Shown here: in pieces, positions 32,772 through 38,346 of the stretch
Position numbering within the stretch: the stretch's first letter is position 1
Layout: every line of letters starts with the position of its first letter
Source: an uncultured Prevotellaceae bacterium
GTDB taxonomy: Bacteria > Bacteroidota > Bacteroidia > Bacteroidales > Bacteroidaceae
Assembly: GCA_946407895.1 (NCBI GenBank)
Contig: CAMJQA010000031.1
Span: forward strand, 1 to 38,346
DNA: 38,346 bases
Direction of reading: 5' to 3'
The notes under the pieces: generated by a model
The model's database searches: none
The model's input: the letters and a program-made list of their open reading frames with translations, nothing else
What the model was told of the DNA's origin: nothing
Translations under genes and position numbers: made by a program

Positions 32772-33119
32772 CTGATTCTTTTCTCTGTTATTAGGTAGGT
32801 TTACTTTGCCCATCCTCCACTCTGAAGCGGGATAGTACAAAATATCAGTTTGCAGATAGTGTGAATTATAGGCAAACAGTTGTATGAAATGTCATCTTTT
32901 GCTCAAAAATATCATTAGGAAAGCTTTACAAAAGTTAAATATTCTTAAAATATGATGCTTTTGGGCATAAAACGCCCCTAATGTGGCCTTTTTCGGCATT
33001 AGGGATATTGTCAATTCAAATATTCTTTGTACCTTTGCACCCCGAATAGGCTTATTGTGCCCGTTCGAGATATAAATTTGAATATAATACATAATATATA
33101 AATAATAAAAACAAAAACA
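32772..33119 (+). promoter_or_regulatory. Intergenic region and promoter of the str/S10 cluster
   Basis: TTG at 33008-33010 and TACCTTTG at 33030-33037 are 19 bases apart, a near-ideal Bacteroidetes promoter, with CACC following. Just upstream an inverted repeat CCCTAATG/CATTAGGG (32976-32983 with 32997-33004) encloses 13 bases. The leader from about 33045 to the ATG at 33120 is AT-rich. The other bases (32772-32970) hold no gene I can support; a short minus-strand frame here is judged spurious. Confidence 0.8.
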
Positions 33120-33497
33120 ATGCCTACAATTCAACAATTGGTAAGAAAAGGCCGAAAGGTGTTGGAGGACAAGAGCAAAAGCCCCGCATTGGACTGCTGT
33201 CCGCAGCGTCGTGGCGTTTGTGTGCGTGTCTATACCACTACACCTAAAAAGCCTAATTCCGCGATGCGCAAGGTCGCACGTGTGAGATTGACCAACTCAA
33301 AGGAGGTCAACAGTTACATTCCCGGTGAAGGACACAACTTGCAGGAACACAGCATCGTGCTGGTTCGTGGCGGTCGTGTAAAGGATTTGCCCGGTGTTCG
33401 CTATCACATTGTACGTGGTACTCTGGATACCGCCGGCGTAGCAAACAGAACTCAGCGCCGTTCGAAATACGGTGCCAAGCGTCCCAAGAAAAAGTAA
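33120..33497 (+). CDS. rpsL: 30S ribosomal protein S12
   Basis: The 125-residue protein is S12 along its full length: [12 protein letters not shown] at the start, [19 protein letters not shown] in the decoding-site loop, [13 protein letters not shown] and [13 protein letters not shown]. The lysine in PKKPNS and the segment [10 protein letters not shown] are the usual streptomycin-sensitive forms, with no sign of the known resistance changes. S12 sits at the decoding centre of the small subunit. It is the first gene of the cluster, with a strong promoter about 80 bases upstream. Confidence 0.99.
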   Translation: MPTIQQLVRKGRKVLEDKSKSPALDCCPQRRGVCVRVYTTTPKKPNSAMRKVARVRLTNSKEVNSYIPGEGHNLQEHSIVLVRGGRVKDLPGVRYHIVRGTLDTAGVANRTQRRSKYGAKRPKKK

Positions 33498-33608
33498 ACA
33501 GTATTAATTAACATTGTTTGTGGCTTGTAAACTAAGGTTGAGTAAATCCTCAAGCGCGAGGATTGAAGAACGCGAGAATGCAGCCCTAAACGCAAAACAA
33601 ACAAAACA

Positions 33609-34085
33609 ATGCGTAAAGCAAAACCAAAGAAACGTGTTATCCTTCCCGATCCCGTATTTGGTGACGTGAAGGTGTCCAAGTTCGTGAACCATCTGATGTA
33701 CGATGGTAAGAAGAGTATCTCTTATGACATCTTCTACAACTCACTTGAGATTGTGAAGAAGAAGATGGCAAACGAGGAGAAGGAGCCCCTGCAGATTTGG
33801 AAGGAGGCTCTGGACAAGATTACCCCCCAGGTGGAGGTAAAGAGTCGTCGTATTGGTGGCGCTACCTTCCAGGTGCCTACTGAAATACGTCCCGACCGTA
33901 AAGAGAGTGTTTCAATGAAGAACTTGATTCAGTATGCCCGTAAGCGTGGTGGTAAGACCATGGCTGACAAGTTGGCTGCTGAGATTATGGATGCATATAA
34001 TGAACAGGGCGGAGCCTTCAAGCGTAAGGAAGATATGCATCGTATGGCAGAGGCTAACCGTGCCTTTGCACATTTCCGCTTCTAA
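33609..34085 (+). CDS. rpsG: 30S ribosomal protein S7
   Basis: The 158-residue product begins [19 protein letters not shown] and carries the S7 hallmarks [20 protein letters not shown] and the basic end [22 protein letters not shown]7 organises the head of the 30S subunit near the exit site and can act as a translational repressor in E. coli. It is 111 bases after rpsL; the spacer includes an imperfect hairpin around CAAGCGCGAGGATTGAAG near 33550 but no terminator. Confidence 0.99.
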   Translation: MRKAKPKKRVILPDPVFGDVKVSKFVNHLMYDGKKSISYDIFYNSLEIVKKKMANEEKEPLQIWKEALDKITPQVEVKSRRIGGATFQVPTEIRPDRKESVSMKNLIQYARKRGGKTMADKLAAEIMDAYNEQGGAFKRKEDMHRMAEANRAFAHFRF

Positions 34086-34118
34086 AGGTAAGTTAAGGTA
34101 AAAAGAAAAGATTGTAAA

Positions 34119-36236
34119 ATGGCAAAACAAGATCTTCATTTGACGCGTAACATAGGTATCATGGCACATATCGATGCCGGTAAGACCACTACCTCTGAGC
34201 GCATTCTGTTCTACACAGGTAAGACCCACAAAATTGGCGAAGTACATGACGGTGGCGCTACAATGGACTGGATGGCTCAGGAGCAGGAACGTGGTATTAC
34301 CATTACCTCTGCTGCCACAACAGCATATTGGACATGGAATGGGCAGAAGTATAAGTTTAACTTAATTGATACTCCGGGCCATGTGGACTTTACGGCAGAG
34401 GTGGAGCGTTCCCTGCGTGTTCTTGATGGAGCAGTGGCTGCATATTGTGCAGTAGGCGGTGTGGAGCCTCAGTCCGAGACTGTATGGCGCCAGGCTGATA
34501 AGTACAATGTGCCTCGTATGGGTTATGTGAACAAAATGGACCGCTCTGGTGCGGACTTCTTCGAGGTCGTTCGCCAGATGAAGGATGTCCTGGGAGCAAA
34601 TCCTGCAGTTGTTGCTGTGCCCATTGGCGCCGAAGAGAACTTCAAGGGTATCGTGGACTTGATCCGTATGAAGGCCATTCTGTGGCATGATGAGACCATG
34701 GGTGCAGAGTATGATATAGAGGATATACCTGCAGACATGAAAGATGAGTGTGATGAGTGGCGCGCCAAATTGATAGAGCAGGCAGCGGAACAGGATGAAA
34801 CTCTGATGGAGAAGTTCTTTGAAGATCCTGATTCCATCACAGATGAAGAGTTAATTGCAGCCATCCGTAAAGGTACGCTGTCCCTGGACCTGGTACCCAT
34901 GACCTGTGGTTCCTCTTTCAAGAACAAGGGCGTACAGACATTGCTTGACTACGTCTGCATGTTTCTGCCTTCTCCCCTTGATACCCCCGCTATTGAGGGA
35001 ACCAATCCTGAGACCGGTGAGGTTGAGGAACGTAAACCAAGCGAGGATGAGAAGACCGCAGCTTTGGCATTCAAGATTGCAACCGACCCGTATGTGGGAC
35101 GACTGACCTTTTTCCGTGTCTATTCGGGCAAGGTGGAGGCCGGTTCCTATATCTACAACGTGCGTTCGGGCAAGAAGGAGCGTGTGAGCCGCCTGTTCCA
35201 GATGCACTCCAATCACCAGAATCCTGTAGAGGTAATAGGTGCAGGTGACATTGGCGCAGGTGTTGGCTTCAAGGATATCCGTACAGGTGACACTCTTGCT
35301 GAGGAAGATGCTCCCATCGTGCTGGAGTCTATGGACTTCCCTGATCCTGTAATCGGAATTGCTGTAGAGCCCAAAACACAGAAGGATTTGGATAAATTAT
35401 CTAATGGCCTGGCTAAGTTGGCTGAGGAAGATCCTACCTTTACTGTGAAGACTGATGAGCAGAGCGGCCAGACAGTCATCTCTGGTATGGGTGAGCTTCA
35501 CTTGGATATTATCATAGACCGTCTGCGTCGTGAGTTCAAGGTTGAATGCAACCAGGGTAAGCCTCAGGTGAACTATAAGGAAGCTATTACCAAGACTGTT
35601 AATCTGCGCGAAGTCTATAAGAAGCAGACCGGCGGTCGCGGTAAGTTTGCTGACATTATCGTTAATGTAGGGCCTGTGGATGAGGATTATAAGGAAGGCG
35701 GACTGCAGTTCGAAAATAAAGTCACTGGCGGTAATATCCCCAAGGAATTTATCCCCTCAGTCCAGAAAGGCTTTGAAAGTGCTATGAAAAATGGCATTCT
35801 TGGAGGCTTTCCCATGGATAGCATGAAGGTTGAACTGTTGGACGGTAGCTTCCACCCAGTGGACTCTGACCAGTTGTCTTTCGAGATTTGTGCCTTGCAG
35901 GCTTATAGAAGCGCTTGCGCACAGGCCAAGCCTGTTCTGATGGAACCCATCATGCGCCTTGAAGTGGTAACGCCCGAGGAAAATATGGGTGATGTCATTG
36001 GCGACTTGAACAAGCGTCGCGGCCAGGTGGAAGGCATGGATACCACCCGCACTGGCGCTCGTCTGGTGAAGGCTACTGTGCCCTTGGCAGAGATGTTCGG
36101 TTATGTAACTGCATTGCGTACCATCACCTCTGGACGTGCTACAAGTTCAATGACGTATGATCATCATGCCCCCGTGAGCAGCAATATAGCCAGGACGGTA
36201 CTTGAGGAAATCAAAGGGCGTGTAGACTTGGTTTAG
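34119..36236 (+). CDS. fusA: Elongation factor G
   Basis: The 705-residue product has the five-domain plan of EF-G. The G domain shows [20 protein letters not shown], the switch [19 protein letters not shown] and [10 protein letters not shown]; domain IV begins around [16 protein letters not shown] drives translocation after peptide-bond formation. This is the str-operon copy, 33 bases after rpsG. Bacteroidetes often carry a second EF-G elsewhere; nothing here departs from the canonical GTPase motifs. No tuf gene follows, unlike E. coli. Confidence 0.99.
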   Translation: MAKQDLHLTRNIGIMAHIDAGKTTTSERILFYTGKTHKIGEVHDGGATMDWMAQEQERGITITSAATTAYWTWNGQKYKFNLIDTPGHVDFTAEVERSLRVLDGAVAAYCAVGGVEPQSETVWRQADKYNVPRMGYVNKMDRSGADFFEVVRQMKDVLGANPAVVAVPIGAEENFKGIVDLIRMKAILWHDETMGAEYDIEDIPADMKDECDEWRAKLIEQAAEQDETLMEKFFEDPDSITDEELIAAIRKGTLSLDLVPMTCGSSFKNKGVQTLLDYVCMFLPSPLDTPAIEGTNPETGEVEERKPSEDEKTAALAFKIATDPYVGRLTFFRVYSGKVEAGSYIYNVRSGKKERVSRLFQMHSNHQNPVEVIGAGDIGAGVGFKDIRTGDTLAEEDAPIVLESMDFPDPVIGIAVEPKTQKDLDKLSNGLAKLAEEDPTFTVKTDEQSGQTVISGMGELHLDIIIDRLRREFKVECNQGKPQVNYKEAITKTVNLREVYKKQTGGRGKFADIIVNVGPVDEDYKEGGLQFENKVTGGNIPKEFIPSVQKGFESAMKNGILGGFPMDSMKVELLDGSFHPVDSDQLSFEICALQAYRSACAQAKPVLMEPIMRLEVVTPEENMGDVIGDLNKRRGQVEGMDTTRTGARLVKATVPLAEMFGYVTALRTITSGRATSSMTYDHHAPVSSNIARTVLEEIKGRVDLV

Positions 36237-36250
36237 AAAAGAATTGTGAT

Positions 36251-36299
36251 GGAGAGGGTCGCCCATGAGCAAACGACTCTTTATGGGCGATACCCCTCC
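36251..36299 (+). promoter_or_regulatory. Long imperfect hairpin between fusA and rpsJ
   Basis: The stem pairs 36251-36254 with 36296-36299, 36256-36259 with 36292-36295, 36260-36266 with 36283-36289 and 36267-36269 with 36277-36279. Bulges are A36255 and AT at 36290-36291. It lacks a T-run, so a simple terminator is unlikely; it may be an attenuator, a processing site, or an S10-type leader that binds a ribosomal protein. Confidence 0.6.
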
Positions 36300-36339
36300 T
36301 TTGCAGATAAAAACATTAAATAAAACAATTAAAAAGAAA

Positions 36340-36645
36340 ATGAGTCAGAAAATTAGGATTAAGTTAAAGTCGTACGACCACAATCTCGTAGATAAATCTG
36401 CCGAGAAGATCGTAAAGACGGTAAAGGCTACCAATGCAATTGTCAGCGGTCCCATACCACTGCCAACGCGTAAGAGAATCTTTACCGTAAACCGCTCTAC
36501 TTTCGTTAACAAGAAGAGCCGCGAACAGTTTGAGTTGTGCTCTTACAAACGTCTGATTGACATTTACAGTTCTACAGAGAAAACTGTTGATGCCCTCATG
36601 AAACTGGAATTGCCCAGTGGTGTGGAAGTGGAGATTAAGGTATAA
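36340..36645 (+). CDS. rpsJ: 30S ribosomal protein S10
   Basis: The start is taken at [18 protein letters not shown] (36340), which gives the usual 101 residues; a Met 25 codons upstream would fall inside the fusA-rpsJ hairpin and add an unrelated tail. The S10 signatures [17 protein letters not shown] and [16 protein letters not shown] are present. S10 is part of the small subunit head and, in many bacteria, binds NusB in antitermination. It leads directly into rplC after 41 bases. Confidence 0.98.
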   Translation: MSQKIRIKLKSYDHNLVDKSAEKIVKTVKATNAIVSGPIPLPTRKRIFTVNRSTFVNKKSREQFELCSYKRLIDIYSSTEKTVDALMKLELPSGVEVEIKV

Positions 36646-36686
36646 GAAATATTATCAAATTACATTTTTAATTAAGAATAACAGAA

Positions 36687-37304
36687 ATGCCAGGATTATT
36701 AGGAAAGAAAATCGGAATGACATCCGTATTCAGTGCCGAGGGTAAAAATATACCATGCACTGTTATCGAAGTTGGTCCTTGTGTTGTTACTCAGGTTAAG
36801 AGTGTTGAGAAGGACGGCTACAAGGCTGTTCAGCTCGGTTTTGAGGATGCAAAGGAAAAGAATACCACTGCACCCTTGATGGGACACTTTAAAAAAGCTG
36901 GAGTAACACCAAAGAGACACTTGGCCGAGTTCACAGGTTTTGGTGATGACTTGAGTTTGGGCGACACGCTAACTGTTGAGCTGTTTGCTGACAGCAGTTT
37001 CGTGGATGTAATAGCCGTCTCTAAGGGTCATGGTTTCCAGGGCGTCATGAAACGTCATGGATTTGGTGGTGTCGGTGAGATCACTCACGGACAGGACGAC
37101 CGTCAGCGTAAGCCCGGTTCTATCGGTGCTTGCTCATATCCCGCCAAGGTGTTCAAGGGTATGCGCATGGGTGGACACATGGGTACTGACCGTGTGACAA
37201 CGCACAACTTACAGGTTTTAAAAGTGATTCCCGAGCACAACCTGCTTTTGATTAAGGGTAGTGTTCCAGGTTATAAAGGTTCAATCGTTAGTGTTATCAA
37301 GTAA
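36687..37304 (+). CDS. rplC: 50S ribosomal protein L3
   Basis: The 205-residue product begins [15 protein letters not shown] and shows [16 protein letters not shown] and [19 protein letters not shown], both typical of L3. L3 helps form the peptidyl-transferase region. Its TAA stop overlaps the rplD start by one base (TAATG), which supports translational coupling. Confidence 0.99.
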   Translation: MPGLLGKKIGMTSVFSAEGKNIPCTVIEVGPCVVTQVKSVEKDGYKAVQLGFEDAKEKNTTAPLMGHFKKAGVTPKRHLAEFTGFGDDLSLGDTLTVELFADSSFVDVIAVSKGHGFQGVMKRHGFGGVGEITHGQDDRQRKPGSIGACSYPAKVFKGMRMGGHMGTDRVTTHNLQVLKVIPEHNLLLIKGSVPGYKGSIVSVIK

Positions 37305-37933
37305 TGGAAGTAAGTGTATTAAATATTAATGGTCAGGACACTGGTCGTAAGGTGTCTCTGAACGATGCCATTTACGCAATTGAGCCCAATGACCATGCAA
37401 TTTATTTGGACGTTAAGTTGCTGATGGCTAACCAGCGTCAGGGTACTGCTAAGTCAAAGGAAAGAAGTGAGATAAGCGGTTCAACGCGTAAGCTTGGTCG
37501 TCAGAAAGGTGGAGGTGGTGCCCGTCGTGGTGACATCAATTCACCCGTATTAGTAGGTGGTGGTCGAGTATTCGGTCCTAAGCCCCGTGATTATGGTTTC
37601 AAACTGAATAAGAAAGTGCGTCAGCTGGCTCGTAAGTCTGCTCTCACTTATAAGGCTCAAGAAAATGCTCTGATTGTTGTAGAGAACTTCACTTTTGAAG
37701 CTCCGAAGACAAAAAAAATGCTCGAAATCATAAATAATCTTAAAGTTTCTGGTAAAAAGACCCTTTTTGTTTTGCCAGGTGCAGATAAAGTTGTATATTT
37801 GTCGGCTCGTAACATCGAACGCGTTGATGTTATGCCTGCAGCTGCGTTGAACACCTACAAAGTGCTTAATGCAGATGTTATGATTATGGCAGAAGGCGCT
37901 GTTGATGTAATTAACGACAACCTAACCAAATAA
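37304..37933 (+). CDS. rplD: 50S ribosomal protein L4
   Basis: The 209-residue protein has L4 features: [19 protein letters not shown] and [21 protein letters not shown] in the extended loop, then [19 protein letters not shown]. In E. coli L4 also represses its own S10 operon at a leader hairpin, which is of interest because of the structure before rpsJ. It is 15 bases upstream of rplW. Confidence 0.99.
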   Translation: MEVSVLNINGQDTGRKVSLNDAIYAIEPNDHAIYLDVKLLMANQRQGTAKSKERSEISGSTRKLGRQKGGGGARRGDINSPVLVGGGRVFGPKPRDYGFKLNKKVRQLARKSALTYKAQENALIVVENFTFEAPKTKKMLEIINNLKVSGKKTLFVLPGADKVVYLSARNIERVDVMPAAALNTYKVLNADVMIMAEGAVDVINDNLTK

Positions 37934-37948
37934 GAAGTCGGAACGATT

Positions 37949-38239
37949 ATGGCAATAATTATCAAACCTCTGGTCACTGAGAAGATGACCGGCATTACTG
38001 AGAAGCAGAATAAATTCGGCTTCATTGTGCGTCCTGACGCTAACAAGATTGAGATAAAGAAAGAGGTGGAGGCTCTGTATAATGTGACTGTTGTTGCAGT
38101 CAACACAATGAACTATGCAGGCAAGAGCAAAAACCGCTATACCAAGTCTGGTCTGATTAAAGGACGTACCAACGCATTCAAGAAAGCTATCGTCACCTTG
38201 AAGGATGGCGATGTAATAGATTTTTACAGCAATATTTAA
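37949..38239 (+). CDS. rplW: 50S ribosomal protein L23
   Basis: The 96-residue product begins MAIIIKPLVTEKMTGITEKQ and has the L23 pattern KFGFIVRPDANKIEIKKEVE. L23 lies at the polypeptide exit tunnel and docks trigger factor and SRP. The rplB start follows 7 bases after the stop. Confidence 0.98.
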   Translation: MAIIIKPLVTEKMTGITEKQNKFGFIVRPDANKIEIKKEVEALYNVTVVAVNTMNYAGKSKNRYTKSGLIKGRTNAFKKAIVTLKDGDVIDFYSNI

Positions 38240-38246
38240 ATAGAAG

Positions 38247-38346
38247 ATGGCAGTACGTAAATTTAAGCCCACAACACCGGGCCAAAGACATAAGATTATA
38301 GGTACCTTCGAGGAGATTACTGCATCGGTACCTGAGAAGTCTCTCG
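38247..38346 (+). CDS. rplB: 50S ribosomal protein L2, 5' part
   Basis: The first 33 codons ([17 protein letters not shown] and following) match the L2 N-terminus in the Bacteroidetes form; the rest lies beyond the window. L2 is needed for subunit joining and peptidyl transfer. Its place after rplW is the standard S10-operon order. Confidence 0.95.
   Translation, partial: MAVRKFKPTTPGQRHKIIGTFEEITASVPEKSL

Noticed and set aside
32892..33137. An 81-codon minus-strand open frame before rpsL
   Set aside because: It overlaps the rpsL start and promoter and has no signal or domain; the inverted repeat inside it explains the sequence better.
36265..36339. Upstream start for rpsJ
   Set aside because: It would add 25 residues foreign to S10 and lies within the fusA-rpsJ hairpin.

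Overview
The window looks like chromosomal DNA from a Bacteroidales bacterium, most likely a Prevotella-type gut or rumen polysaccharide degrader. Three things point there: promoters of the Bacteroidetes form (a -7 box of TAnnTTTG, often continuing into GCA, with weak or no Shine-Dalgarno sites); a ribosomal cluster in which rpsL-rpsG-fusA runs directly into rpsJ-rplC-rplD-rplW-rplB with no tuf gene; and many secreted carbohydrate-active enzymes, two proteins here ending in tails that resemble type IX secretion sorting tails. The genus is inference.

Layout. 1-1045: the 3' end of a secreted protein, a coupled 58-residue peptide, a terminator, and a repeat-rich intergenic region with three 14-bp palindromes at exact 22-bp spacing. 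1046-3169: a CbbX/SpoVK-like AAA+ ATPase whose N-terminal half is a second, decayed AAA+ module. 3182-3244: a heptanucleotide repeat. 3242-9094 (minus): a five-gene efflux operon (TolC-like, HlyD-like, double ABC ATPase, two ABC-2 permeases) divergent from an AraC-type regulator (9333-10241). 10377-11678: a secreted cupin-carboxymuconolactone decarboxylase fusion. 11892-14147: a DUF4838-like lipoprotein, a truncated glycosidase remnant, and a divergent CBM9-like lipoprotein.

14247-21902 (minus) reads as one operon: VanX-like dipeptidase, TonB-dependent receptor, ThuA-like protein, GH2 and GH105. It resembles a polysaccharide utilization locus but has no SusD partner. Divergent from it (22143-26358) is an alpha/beta hydrolase, GH26 and GH59 unit closed by a strong terminator. 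Next come an HU-like protein with a C-terminal helix-turn-helix (preceded by a 21-bp repeat array inside an inverted repeat), a GH9 enzyme, a six-hairpin glycosidase of unassigned family, and an alanine-rich lipoprotein. From 33120 to the end runs the str/S10 ribosomal protein cluster, cut within rplB.

The middle of the window is devoted to outer-membrane uptake and periplasmic or surface breakdown of plant-type glycans: GH105 and GH2 suggest pectic or arabinogalactan-like side chains, GH26 mannan, GH9 beta-glucan, GH59 galactosides. Substrates are inferred from family. The most unusual items are the two palindromic arrays with helical-turn spacing, the tandem active/decayed AAA+ protein flanked by three kinds of repeats, the dipeptidase-led SusD-less operon, and the shared operator-like motifs around the AraC gene.
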